A program made the translations under genes and the position numbers. From CAIWHR01 sp963836265 (GTDB taxonomy: Bacteria; Pseudomonadota; Gammaproteobacteria; Burkholderiales; Casimicrobiaceae), in assembly GCA_963836265.1 (NCBI GenBank), contig CAWIIO010000004.1, forward strand, positions 62,001-126,000: a DNA stretch of 64,000 bases, read 5' to 3'. Shown in pieces: positions 46,164 to 54,916 of the stretch (position 1 is the stretch's first letter; the number at the start of each line of letters is the position of its first letter). The notes beneath the pieces were generated by a model, which worked only from the letters and a program-made list of their open reading frames with translations, did not search any database and had not been told where the DNA came from.

Positions 46164-46880
46164 ATGACTCTTCCGAGGGGCGCAGAATTTCATGAGCGTA
46201 TCGCCAGCAAATGGGAGGCGGGCTACGCGCGTGGTGGATTCAAGCATCGTCTTGAGTTGTTCAATTCAATCCTTGATCGTTGTGTAACTTCCGGCCAGTA
46301 CTGGCTTGATTTGGGGTGTGGGTCGGGAATCCTTACTCGAGAGCTGATCAGTCGCGGAGCACGCGTTCTCGCTCTCGATGGGTCTCCCTCGATGCTGCAG
46401 GCGGCGCGACGCTCTTTAGAGATGGCCGCCGGCGCACGTGTAGCGTTTCAGCAGGGAGACGCCCAGGATCTTTCATGGTCTGAACCTTGTGCCTTCGATG
46501 GGGTTTTGTGTTCCAGCGTAGTCGAGTATCTGGAAGACGAGGATGAGTTGATGCGCCAAGTCAGCCGTGTGCTTAAGAATGACGGTCTGCTGATCATCTC
46601 CATACCGCCCAAGAGATCGCTCGTTCGCATGGTGCAGAAAGCATTGCGCCGTTTCGTGAGACTGCTAGGGAGGGATAAATATGCTTACCTGGAGGTTTCC
46701 CGTTTCGAGGTTGAACCAAGCGTCATCGTTGGCTGGCTGGGGAAGGCGAATCTGCGCGTAGACCACGTTTCGGATTTTGACCCTGTATTACCCAAGTGCT
46801 TGCTCCACATCTTTCGCCCCGCCCTCTTGGTCTGCGAGGCTAGGAAATTCGAACGAGGCCGCAATGGAGCTTCTGCGTAA
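46164..46880 (+). CDS. Class I SAM-dependent methyltransferase
   Basis: A 238-residue methyltransferase: motif I YWLDLGCGSGILTRE, acidic loop VLALDGSPSMLQAA, FQQGDAQDLSW and FDGVLCSSVVEYLEDEDE. Substrate not predictable; in this place a methylated EPS sugar is plausible. A 76-nt gap precedes it. Confidence 0.85.
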   Translation: MTLPRGAEFHERIASKWEAGYARGGFKHRLELFNSILDRCVTSGQYWLDLGCGSGILTRELISRGARVLALDGSPSMLQAARRSLEMAAGARVAFQQGDAQDLSWSEPCAFDGVLCSSVVEYLEDEDELMRQVSRVLKNDGLLIISIPPKRSLVRMVQKALRRFVRLLGRDKYAYLEVSRFEVEPSVIVGWLGKANLRVDHVSDFDPVLPKCLLHIFRPALLVCEARKFERGRNGASA

Positions 46881-46958
46881 AACGAACCTGCCCGGCTTGC
46901 CGGGACGCTTAGCTCCGATGCATGTGCTGCTAGGTTCACGGCTCGTTTCCAGCCGCCG

Positions 46959-49115
46959 ATGAAGCAGATTCTGCAAAACCTCAAGACGGGAGTCACGGAA
47001 GTCGCCGAGGTGCCTGCTCCGTGTGCAGGTGCGGGCCAGCTGTTGATCCGAACCACGCGCACATTGGTCTCCGCCGGCACGGAGCGCATGCTGGTCGAAT
47101 TCGGGCGGGCAAATCTGCTCGACAAAGCTCGGCAACAGCCGGACAAGGTTCGCCAGGTGCTCGACAAGGTGCGGACGGACGGTCTGCTGACAACGCTGAA
47201 TGCGGTTCAAAGCAAGCTGGATCAGCCCATCGGGCTCGGTTATTCCAATGTGGGCGTAGTCGCAGACATAGGGCAGGGAGTTGACGGCTTTGCAATTGGA
47301 AACCGCGTCGTTTCCAACGGTAAGCATGCGGAGCTCGTGTGTGTGCCGAAAAACCTCTGCGCAAGCGTTCCCGACGCCGTGCCCGATGACCACGCGGCCT
47401 TTACGGTGCTGGCTGCCATTGGCTTGCAGGGTATTCGCCTGGTAAATCCCGCGGTGGGCGAATGCGTGGCGGTAACGGGCCTGGGCCTGATCGGACTGCT
47501 CACTGTGCAACTGCTGCGGGCGCAGGGTTGCCGAGTGCTGGGAATTGATTTCGATTCGGCGCGGCTGGCCATGGCCAAGCAGTTTGGCGCCGGGACGATT
47601 GATCTTTCGCACGAAGAAGATCCGCTGGCGGCGGCAACAGAATTTTCGCGCGGGCGCGGTGTCGACGCGGTGATCATCACCGCGGCCACCAAGAGCAGCG
47701 AACCGGTGAGCCAAGCAGCCCGTATGTGTCGCCAGCGGGGGCGGATCGTGCTGGTCGGGGTCAGCGGACTGGAACTCTCTCGCGCCGATTTCTACGAAAA
47801 GGAACTAAGCTTTCAGGTTTCCTGCTCTTACGGGCCAGGGCGTTATGACCCGGTCTACGAAGAGGGCGGGCACGATTACCCAGTGGGCTTCGTGCGCTGG
47901 ACGGAACAGCGCAACCTCGAGGCGGTACTGGACTTGATGGCTGATGGAAGCCTGAATGTTGCACCCTTGATCACGCATCGCATTCCGATCGAGCAGGCCC
48001 AGCGTGCGTATGACGTGATCATCGGTTCCGAGCCCGCGATGGGAATCATCCTGCAATATGTGCAGGGCGAAGTCCTTGGCGCCCACACCCTTGAACGTAC
48101 CATTGCTCTGAACTCGCCGACCGCTGAACGCGCGCCGCCGTCACATGCTGGTTCAGCCGTACGCATTGGCGTCATCGGGTCCGGCAACTATGGCACCCAG
48201 GTGCTATTGCCGGCGTTCAAGGTTGCCGGTGTTCAGTTCGTTACCGTCGCTTCAAGATCCGGCATTACGGGCCGACATGCCGCACGCAAATTTGGCGCCG
48301 AGGAAACGACGACCGATGCCGCGACCGTATTCGCGCGGACCGACATCGATGCCGTGGTCATCGCGACTCGGCACGATTCGCATGCAGGATATGCCTGCGA
48401 GGCGCTTGCTGCGGGCAAGAGCGTGTTTGTCGAGAAGCCGCTGGTCATGGCTTTCGACGAATTGGGCGAAGTCATCGCTGCCTATGACCGCGCCCTAGTG
48501 AAATATCCGACGCTCGCGCTGATGGTTGGCTTCAATCGACGCTTTGCACCGCACATCGTCAAAGCCCGGCAATTGTTGAACGGCATTAGCGAGCCCAAGT
48601 GCCTGATCATGACAGTGAACGCGGGCGCCATTCCGCTGAATCATTGGACGCAGGATCGCGACGCCGGCGGTGGCCGTTTGATCGGTGAGGGCTGTCATTT
48701 CGTCGATCTGCTGCGATTCCTCGTCGGCGCGCCGATCGCAAACTATGAGGTGCGTTCGATTGGAAGACCGGTTGGCGGCACTTCCACCGACAAGTTCACG
48801 TTGACCTTGGGTTTCCAGGACGGCTCGATCGGCACCCTCCATTATTTTGCGAACGGCCACCGGAGCTTCTCTAAGGAGCGCCTGGAAATCTTCTGTGCGA
48901 ATCGCGTGCTGCAACTCGATAACTTTCGTACTATGAGCGGCTTCGGATGGTCCGGTTTTCACAGGATGAACCTGTGGCGGCAGGATAAGGGGCAGCGCGC
49001 ATGTACTGAAGCGTTCGTGAAGGCTGTCCGACAGCGTGCGCCGAGTCCGATTCCGTTCGAGGAGTTGATCGAAGTGTCCAGGGTCTGCATCGAGGCGGCC
49101 CGGTCTCTCGGCTAG
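46959..49115 (+). CDS. Bi-domain oxidoreductase: zinc-type alcohol dehydrogenase fused to Gfo/Idh/MocA dehydrogenase
   Basis: A 718-residue fusion. Residues 1-370 form a medium-chain dehydrogenase (GLGYSNVGVVADIGQGVDGF, VTGLGLIGLLTVQLLRAQG, GVDAVIITAAT). Residues about 395-718 form a Gfo/Idh/MocA oxidoreductase (GVIGSGNYGTQVLLPAF, CEALAAGKSVFVEKPLVM, LMVGFNRRFAPH). This fusion recurs in EPS and O-antigen loci beside a heparinase-like gene, as here (stop and start overlap TAGTG). It probably makes or modifies an unusual sugar by oxidation/reduction. Substrate unknown. Confidence 0.9.
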   Translation: MKQILQNLKTGVTEVAEVPAPCAGAGQLLIRTTRTLVSAGTERMLVEFGRANLLDKARQQPDKVRQVLDKVRTDGLLTTLNAVQSKLDQPIGLGYSNVGVVADIGQGVDGFAIGNRVVSNGKHAELVCVPKNLCASVPDAVPDDHAAFTVLAAIGLQGIRLVNPAVGECVAVTGLGLIGLLTVQLLRAQGCRVLGIDFDSARLAMAKQFGAGTIDLSHEEDPLAAATEFSRGRGVDAVIITAATKSSEPVSQAARMCRQRGRIVLVGVSGLELSRADFYEKELSFQVSCSYGPGRYDPVYEEGGHDYPVGFVRWTEQRNLEAVLDLMADGSLNVAPLITHRIPIEQAQRAYDVIIGSEPAMGIILQYVQGEVLGAHTLERTIALNSPTAERAPPSHAGSAVRIGVIGSGNYGTQVLLPAFKVAGVQFVTVASRSGITGRHAARKFGAEETTTDAATVFARTDIDAVVIATRHDSHAGYACEALAAGKSVFVEKPLVMAFDELGEVIAAYDRALVKYPTLALMVGFNRRFAPHIVKARQLLNGISEPKCLIMTVNAGAIPLNHWTQDRDAGGGRLIGEGCHFVDLLRFLVGAPIANYEVRSIGRPVGGTSTDKFTLTLGFQDGSIGTLHYFANGHRSFSKERLEIFCANRVLQLDNFRTMSGFGWSGFHRMNLWRQDKGQRACTEAFVKAVRQRAPSPIPFEELIEVSRVCIEAARSLG

Positions 49116-50767
49116 TGTCGATTCTGCTTTACTGGCACACGCTGCGGCACTTGAAGGGTGCGCAGCTTGCGGCACGCATGACCAAGGGTTGGAGGACTCC
49201 GGACCTGGTGCCGCAAACCAGACAGTGTCTTCGCGCAAACGTTGCCCCGATCGGTATCGATCCGTGGCGCGATTGCGCGCTCGAGGGGAGCGGCAAGTTC
49301 ACTTTCCTGAACGAGACGCGCGCTTTCGTTGACACAAAGGACTGGAACAGGCTGGACGTTCCAAAACTCTGGCTCTACAACCTGCACTATTTCGACTGGA
49401 TCAACGCGCGGAGCGCTCGGACCGACACCGCGGCCAGGTGGATCATCCGGTGGATTACTGAAAATCCAGCGCCGCATGGCAATGGCTGGGAGCCGTACCC
49501 GCTGTCTCTGCGCATCGTCAACTGGATCAAGTGGCTGGTACGCCAACCTACCATCGACCCTTTGGGGGCATCCACAATTTTCCGGTCGCTCGAGCTGCAG
49601 GCACACGTGCTGGCGCAGCGCCTAGAAACTGACCTCCTTGGCAACCATCTTATCGAGAACGCCAAGGCCTTGATTGTTGCTGGCTGCTTCTTCGACGGCG
49701 GGTCGGCGGACGCATGGTTCGAGAGTGGTGCGCAGGTGCTGGCCAAGGAGCTCGGCGGGCAAATTCTGCACGACGGAGGGTACTTCGAGCTGAGTCCGAT
49801 GTACCACTCGATCGTTCTCGAAGACATTCTCGACCTGCTGTCGCTGCAGCAAGCATATCCGGAAAGGCCGTTGGCTGAACATGGCCTTGGCAGTTCACGG
49901 CTGAAGCAGATCGCTGAATCGATGCTCGGTTGGCTTGGCGACATGACTCACCCTGATGGCCAAATCGCGTTGTTCAACGACGCAGCGATGGGGATCGCGC
50001 CCGACTTGGCGATGCTGAAGGATTACGCCGAACGCTTGGGCCTGACGGTCCGGCTCCCATCGCGCACTGACGGCATCCGGGCGAAGACCGATTCGGGATT
50101 CGTTCGTGTCAATCGCGGGCCGGTATCGGCGATCCTGGATGTCGCCAAGATTGGCCCGGATCACGCCCCAGGTCACGGCCATGCCGACACACTGACGTTC
50201 GAATGGTCGCTTGCGGATCAGCGCGTGATGGTCGACACCGGCACTTCGGTCTATGGTGAAAGCCCCGAGCGTTTGCGTCAACGTGGAACGGCTGCTCACA
50301 ATACAGTGGTCGTTGACGGCCAGAATTCGTCGGAGGTGTGGAAAGGCTTCAGGGTGGCGCGGCGAGCCTATCCGCGAGACGTCGCGCTAGACGCTACGAG
50401 CGAACTATGGACGGTGAGCGCGGCGCATGATGGATATCGGCGTTTGCCCGGCCGGGTCATCCATCGACGCCGGTGGGAGTTCGGGTCCAACTCGCTGCTT
50501 GTGGCAGACCGCGTGGACGGCAGGCACGAAATCGCGCACGCACGCTTTCATTTTCATCCACGAATCGAGGCTGCTCTGTCTGGAGCGCGGGAGGGTAGCT
50601 TGAGCGGCCCCGATGGCTTGACCGTAAGGTTCCTGATCAAGAAAGGGCGGGCTGGTGTGGAGGATTCGACCTACCACCCCGAATTCGGCTGCTCGATTCG
50701 CAATCAATGCCTGGTCGTCGAGCTCGAGCAGGGAGAATCGGTCGTCGTCTTTACCTTCAGGCCTTGA
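49115..50767 (+). CDS. Heparinase II/III-fold protein
   Basis: A 550-residue protein. N-terminal alpha/alpha-toroid (LWLYNLHYFDWIN, NGWEPYPLSLRIVNWIKW, NHLIENAKALIVAG), then heparinase II/III-like beta domain (PGHGHADTLTFEWS, MVDTGTSVYGESPERLRQRG, AHNTVVVDG). The GHGHADTL motif holds a putative catalytic/metal histidine. No signal peptide is visible, odd for a lyase, so it may act in the cytoplasm on precursor glycans. Start is GTG at 49115 overlapping the previous stop by one base. Confidence 0.88.
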   Translation: MSILLYWHTLRHLKGAQLAARMTKGWRTPDLVPQTRQCLRANVAPIGIDPWRDCALEGSGKFTFLNETRAFVDTKDWNRLDVPKLWLYNLHYFDWINARSARTDTAARWIIRWITENPAPHGNGWEPYPLSLRIVNWIKWLVRQPTIDPLGASTIFRSLELQAHVLAQRLETDLLGNHLIENAKALIVAGCFFDGGSADAWFESGAQVLAKELGGQILHDGGYFELSPMYHSIVLEDILDLLSLQQAYPERPLAEHGLGSSRLKQIAESMLGWLGDMTHPDGQIALFNDAAMGIAPDLAMLKDYAERLGLTVRLPSRTDGIRAKTDSGFVRVNRGPVSAILDVAKIGPDHAPGHGHADTLTFEWSLADQRVMVDTGTSVYGESPERLRQRGTAAHNTVVVDGQNSSEVWKGFRVARRAYPRDVALDATSELWTVSAAHDGYRRLPGRVIHRRRWEFGSNSLLVADRVDGRHEIAHARFHFHPRIEAALSGAREGSLSGPDGLTVRFLIKKGRAGVEDSTYHPEFGCSIRNQCLVVELEQGESVVVFTFRP

Positions 50768-50785
50768 AGAGCCATACGTTCCAAT

Positions 50786-52027
50786 TTGATGAAGATCGTC
50801 TTTCTCACCGATAACTTTCCGCCAGAAATCAATGCACCCGCCACGCGCACCTACGAGCATGCGGTCGAATGGGTGCGGGCGGGGCACCAAGTTACCGTGA
50901 TCACGACTGCCCCTAACTTTCCCGAGGGCAGGCTTTTTGACGGCTACCGCAACGCCTGGCGTACTGCGGAGAGCATCGATGGTATTCGAGTAATACGGGT
51001 GAAAACCTACATCACCGCCAACGAAGGCTTCCTCAAACGTACATTCGACTACGTTTCGTTTATGGTCACGGGGGGCCTCGCCGCGCTGTTCGATCCTCGT
51101 CCTGACGTGATCGTGACGACCTCGCCGCAGTTTTTCTGCGCGATGGCAGGCTGGGTAGTTACGCGGCTGAGAAGGCTGCCCTGGGTATTCGAGTTGCGTG
51201 ATCTCTGGCCGGCGTCGATCGTGGCGGTTGGTGCCATGAAGGACAGTCGGGCGATCCAGTTGCTGGAACGGATCGAGTTGCGAATGTACCGGGACGCGGA
51301 CGCCATCGTGTCGGTGACCCAGGCTTTCAAGGCCGATCTCGTACGGCGCGGCATTGACCCTGCAAACATCCACGTGGTGCTGAACGGCGTCGACCTGTCC
51401 CGATATCGCCCCATAGCCAAGGACGAGGCGCTGCTCGATCAATTCGACTTGCGAGGAAAGTTCGTCGTCGGGTACCTCGGGACGCATGGCATGGCGCACG
51501 CGCTCGACAAGGTGGCGGACGCGGCAACCATCCTGCGCGATCACCCGGGCGTCGTGTTCCTCTTCGCCGGTGCGGGCGCCAAGCGCGCCGAGCTGGAGGA
51601 AACGGTCAGGGTTCGCGAGCTGACGAATGTGCGTCTGATCGCGTCGCAGCCCAAAGCGCTGATGCCCCGGCTGTGGAGCATCCACGATCTGGCCCTGATC
51701 CCGCTGCGGAATCAGGGCCTGTTCACGACGGTCATCCCTTCGAAAATCTTCGAGGCGATGGCAATGGGAATTCCTTTATTGATGAGCGTTCCCGAGGGCG
51801 AAGCCACAAGGCTGGTGCGAGCGACGGCTTGCGGTGTTCTCGTCCCGCCCGAGGATCCGCGGGCGATGGCGGACGCGATCGTTCGCCTCGAGGAGAATCC
51901 GGATGAGCGCGCGCGATTCCGCGCTGCCGGGCTTGCCGCCGCATCCCAGTACACTCGAGACAGGCAGGCGGCGCTGATGATGGAGGTGCTTGAGAGCGCC
52001 TGGAGCCAGTCCAGGTCTCCGAGGTGA
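50786..52027 (+). CDS. Glycosyltransferase, GT4 family (WbuB-like)
   Basis: A 413-residue GT-B enzyme of the WbuB/FucNAc-transferase-like group: FLTDNFPPEINAPATRTYEH, VTVITTAPNFPEGRLFDGY, WVFELRDLWPASIVAVGAM, VVLNGVDLSRYRP and TTVIPSKIFEAMAMGIPLLM. Enzymes of this group often add the second sugar of a repeat unit on undecaprenyl diphosphate. Last gene of the plus EPS operon. Confidence 0.9.
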   Translation: MMKIVFLTDNFPPEINAPATRTYEHAVEWVRAGHQVTVITTAPNFPEGRLFDGYRNAWRTAESIDGIRVIRVKTYITANEGFLKRTFDYVSFMVTGGLAALFDPRPDVIVTTSPQFFCAMAGWVVTRLRRLPWVFELRDLWPASIVAVGAMKDSRAIQLLERIELRMYRDADAIVSVTQAFKADLVRRGIDPANIHVVLNGVDLSRYRPIAKDEALLDQFDLRGKFVVGYLGTHGMAHALDKVADAATILRDHPGVVFLFAGAGAKRAELEETVRVRELTNVRLIASQPKALMPRLWSIHDLALIPLRNQGLFTTVIPSKIFEAMAMGIPLLMSVPEGEATRLVRATACGVLVPPEDPRAMADAIVRLEENPDERARFRAAGLAAASQYTRDRQAALMMEVLESAWSQSRSPR

Positions 52028-52352
52028 AAAGGCGCCTTACCGTGGTGCAAGCGCTCTCTCGAATGCCTCGCTGCCCGTTCACCCGGCCGGCTCCGTTTAA
52101 AGGGGTTGCCTCGGCGGCAATAAAGAGTCTATAATGCTATTGTCATAAGTTGCCTTGGGCCTTTCTGGCGAACTGATCGATTCAGTGCCCAGATCACGGC
52201 TTCGATGGAATCTTCTAATGCGGCGGGCGAGATTGCGTACGTTGGGGTCCCTGCGGCTGTTGGTTCGTCGCGCGTTTCCCTCGTTAGCGACCTTCCACGC
52301 GGGCGAGATGACCTCATCGGTATCCAGTTCGGCCCTTGAATCGGGAGATGAA
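52028..52352 (+). promoter_or_regulatory. Promoter and 5' leader of the beta-helix gene
   Basis: Contains TTGCCT (52106-52111) and a consensus TATAAT (52130-52135) 18 nt apart. The shared element ATGCTATTGTCAT occupies 52134-52146; its embedded TATTGT (52138-52143) is the -10 used in the two PKD promoters, so the start site may differ slightly. A leader of about 200 nt follows. I searched it for the GEMM-I GGGACGCAAAGCC block and did not find it, so no c-di-GMP riboswitch is supported here. Confidence 0.5.
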
Positions 52353-53630
52353 ATGGTAATGATCTCTTGGCACCGGCTCACCCGCTCCTCGCTCTTGTCG
52401 CTCATGCTTTCGTCGATGGCTGCGGCCACGAATGCAGCCACCTTTTACGTTGCGCCTAACGGTTCAAACTCGAACCCGGGAACAATAGCATCGCCATTCG
52501 CTACTCTCCAGAAAGCGCATGACATTGCCAACCCAGGCGACACAATCTATATGCGCGGCGGTAGTTATGTCCTCAATGATGCGGCCGTGCAAATTAGCCG
52601 GAGCGGCATTAGCGGAAAGCTGATTACGGTTATCAATTATCCGGGTGAAACTCCGATCTTGGACGGAGCGAGTATAACGACCTCATATCGCTCCGCAATT
52701 CAATTGTCGAATGCTTCATGGTGGCATATTCAAGGACTTGAAATCAAAAATGCTGGCGCGAACGGCATATATTTCACAGGTGCATCAAACAATAACATCG
52801 TTGAAAGATGCGTTACTCACCACAATGGTCGGATACAGTTGAGCAGTGCGGGCATACAGGTTAAGGACCCAGCTGCAAATAATCTGATCCTCAATAATGA
52901 CTCTCACCACAATGGCATTTATGGTACCAGTGGCGGCGATGGTATTGGAAATGGTAGCACTGCATCAGGAAATGTCATTCGCGGCAACCGGGTGTGGCGT
53001 AATAATGACGACGGAATCGATTTGTGGGGTTCGCAACATGCGCTTGTCGAGAACAATTGGTCATGGGAAAACGGCAAGAAAGATAATTTGACGCCTAGCG
53101 GAGGAAATGGAACGGGCTTCAAATTGGGAGGCGGTTCAACTCCAGACGGCCTCCACACAATACAAAATAATCTGGCATGGAGAAACCAAGCCAATGGGTT
53201 TGACGATAACAGCGCCAATCTCACCATGAATGTCTATAACAATACGTCATGGGAAAATGGAGGGCGCAATTTTTCCTTTTATGATCACGTAGCCTTTGTT
53301 CTCAAAAACAACCTGTCTTTCCCGAGCTCGGCGGTCTATATTCCGGCCGCAGAAGTGGTGCAGCAGAACAACTCGTGGAATTTGCCGGTAACGGTAGATT
53401 CTTCAGACTTTGTATCGCTCGACTACACTGGCGCTGCTGGACCACGCAACGCCGATGGATCGCTGCCGACGATCGGTTTTATGAAACTCGCTGCCGGAAC
53501 CGATCTTATCGATAAAGGCGTGAATGTCGGTCTCCCATTCGGCGGCAGCGCGCCAGACCTTGGGGCGTACGAGTACGGGGGGTCGCTGCCCGCGCCCACC
53601 GGACTGCACGTCGTCTCGTATCAGCCCTGA
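52353..53630 (+). CDS. Secreted right-handed parallel beta-helix protein
   Basis: A 425-residue protein from ATG 52353, preceded by GGGAGATGAA; the frame is open to 52155 but that part lacks protein character. Signal peptide SLLSLMLSSMAAATNAATFY, then the FYVAPNGSNSNPGTIASPFA motif that opens many secreted beta-helix proteins (DUF1565/pectate-lyase-like), and repeated NxI/NxV coils (IYFTGASNNNIVERCVTHHN, NLILNNDSHHNGIYG, IRGNRVWRNNDDGIDLWG). Such folds are polysaccharide lyases, epimerases or matrix proteins. It is clearly richer in A+T and asparagine than its neighbours, suggesting acquisition. It shares its promoter element with the two PKD genes. Confidence 0.85.
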   Translation: MVMISWHRLTRSSLLSLMLSSMAAATNAATFYVAPNGSNSNPGTIASPFATLQKAHDIANPGDTIYMRGGSYVLNDAAVQISRSGISGKLITVINYPGETPILDGASITTSYRSAIQLSNASWWHIQGLEIKNAGANGIYFTGASNNNIVERCVTHHNGRIQLSSAGIQVKDPAANNLILNNDSHHNGIYGTSGGDGIGNGSTASGNVIRGNRVWRNNDDGIDLWGSQHALVENNWSWENGKKDNLTPSGGNGTGFKLGGGSTPDGLHTIQNNLAWRNQANGFDDNSANLTMNVYNNTSWENGGRNFSFYDHVAFVLKNNLSFPSSAVYIPAAEVVQQNNSWNLPVTVDSSDFVSLDYTGAAGPRNADGSLPTIGFMKLAAGTDLIDKGVNVGLPFGGSAPDLGAYEYGGSLPAPTGLHVVSYQP

Positions 53631-53729
53631 CGATTGCTGCAATGCGTCGATGACGATGCCCGTGCGGCGTCAATTCATCGGCCATTGGCACGACCACTCC
53701 GTCTGACGGCCAAGCGAAGTCTCAAAGTC

Positions 53730-54641
53730 TCAACGGAGGCCCACGGGGTGCAATGAGACTCCTCCACACGTACGCCGCTTGCATTGCAATTGCTTCTGGG
53801 CCGTCGCGTTCACATAGTTGCTGCGGGTCTGGGTGTTGCTGCCGCCGGGGCCGGTGACGGTGAGCTTTACCGTATAAGTACCGGCGGCGGAATAGACGTG
53901 GCTGGGACTGGCGGCGGTACTGGTGCCGCCATCGCTGAAGGTCCAAGCGTAGCTGGTGATGCTGCCGGTGGAGGTGTTGGTAAAGGCGACGGTGAGCGGG
54001 GCCACGCCGGAGGTGGGGCTGCCGGTGAATTGCGCGACAGGGGTGGCGGTGGTGACGGTCACATAGTTGCTGCGGGTCTGGGTGTTGCTGCCGCCGGGGC
54101 CGGTGACGGTGAGACTGACCGTATAGACGCCGGCCGCTGCATACACGTGGCTGGGACTGGCGGCGGTACTGGTGCCGCCGTCGCCGAAGGTCCAGGCGTA
54201 GCTGGTGATGCTGCCGGTCGACGCATTCAAGAAGTTGAGAGCGAGTGGGGCAGGCCCCGTGGTGGTGCTCGCCGTAAACTGAGCAATAGGCGCACTGTAC
54301 GGTACAGTAGCGGCCACATCATTGGAAAAGCCACTTTCCGTGTGCGATGCGTCATACGCCGTGGCGGTAAAGTGGTAGGTCCCTCCTTCGATTAGATTGG
54401 AAACGATGTAGCCCGTCGTATTGCCGACGTCGATTTTCGACGGATAATTGCCCGCCGCCGGTCCGTAATAGATCATGTAACCGGACAAAGCGGGACTGGT
54501 TACCGGACTCCAGGCCAACGTGGCGTCCCCCGCCAAAGCGCGCGCTGCCGTCAGGAGCAAAGGCAGGAAAAAACCCGCCGACCGCGCTACAAAGGCTACC
54601 GCCCTTAAGCGGCTACGCGCAGCTGCTTCGGCTTCGGCCAT
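53730..54641 (-). CDS. Secreted FnIII/PKD protein 2, short form with two PKD domains
   Basis: A 303-residue relative of the protein at 4495-8268. ATG 54641 follows GGGAGGCACT directly. Signal peptide (AGFFLPLLLTAARALAG), fibronectin-III-like domain, and two PKD domains almost identical to copies in the long protein. After the second PKD the homology stops abruptly (NYVNATAQKQLQCKRRTCGG) and the C-terminal jelly-roll modules are absent, so it looks like a truncated, possibly recombined, copy. Its leader has a GEMM-I riboswitch and a perfect anti-SD pairing. Confidence 0.85.
   Translation of the reverse strand: MAEAEAAARSRLRAVAFVARSAGFFLPLLLTAARALAGDATLAWSPVTSPALSGYMIYYGPAAGNYPSKIDVGNTTGYIVSNLIEGGTYHFTATAYDASHTESGFSNDVAATVPYSAPIAQFTASTTTGPAPLALNFLNASTGSITSYAWTFGDGGTSTAASPSHVYAAAGVYTVSLTVTGPGGSNTQTRSNYVTVTTATPVAQFTGSPTSGVAPLTVAFTNTSTGSITSYAWTFSDGGTSTAASPSHVYSAAGTYTVKLTVTGPGGSNTQTRSNYVNATAQKQLQCKRRTCGGVSLHPVGLR
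53812..54357 (-). repeat. Long direct repeat, right copy (pairs with about 7444-7989)
   Basis: Encodes two PKD units and the adjoining linker of PKD protein 2. From about 54058 to 54357 it matches 7690 to 7989 nearly base for base (offset 46,368), including about 120 bp across the linker with no difference that I can see. The second unit is closest to the 5950-6200 unit of gene 1. Both copies are in the same orientation, so they are direct repeats around the EPS and NRPS/PKS region. Confidence 0.88.
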
Positions 54642-54677
54642 AGTGCCTCCCTCGACCAACGGCCACCAAGAGGCACT
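54642..54677 (-). promoter_or_regulatory. SD-sequestering hairpin, PKD gene 2
   Basis: On the minus strand AGTGCCTC (54670-54677) is perfectly complementary over 8 nt to GAGGCACT (54642-54649), which is the ribosome-binding site ending at the ATG. The loop is 20 nt. The anti-SD begins 4 nt after the 3' end of the riboswitch, so this is a likely expression platform acting on translation. Confidence 0.65.
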
Positions 54678-54681
54678 GAGT

Positions 54682-54772
54682 CCATTCTTGGCAACCAGGC
54701 TGCCTTGTCCCCGCAGGGATTTAGGCCCTCGGCTTTGCGTCCCGCCCTTTCGAGCGGTTTGCCCTTCTGCAG
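54682..54772 (-). promoter_or_regulatory. Cyclic-di-GMP-I (GEMM-I) riboswitch, PKD gene 2
   Basis: Same signature as the element at 8306-8392, read on the minus strand: GGGCAAACC, hairpin with GAAA loop (GCTCGAAAGGGC), GGGACGCAAAGCC, GGCCTAAA, a variable stem (AAGGCAGCC/GGTTGCC) and a closing CCAAGAATGG. Stems differ from copy 1 by compensating changes (CGCTC/GGGCG versus CATCC/GGGTG), which supports a conserved RNA structure. It lies 32 nt upstream of the ribosome-binding site of PKD gene 2. Confidence 0.9.
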
Positions 54773-54916
54773 AAAATGGAAACGATGTAACGCTGGAATG
54801 AGAACGGCCGCGGCTGGCCCTCAGCAAACGCTCCCGGTCGGCGCAGGTCGCCGGATTGCTCCGATCCGGTCCTGCCCCATCCAGCCCGCGTACGTACATA
54901 TCCCAACGTCATAATG

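Noticed and set aside
52028..52352. A third c-di-GMP riboswitch before the beta-helix gene
   Set aside because: The conserved GGGACGCAAAGCC and GGCAAACC blocks are not present in the leader.
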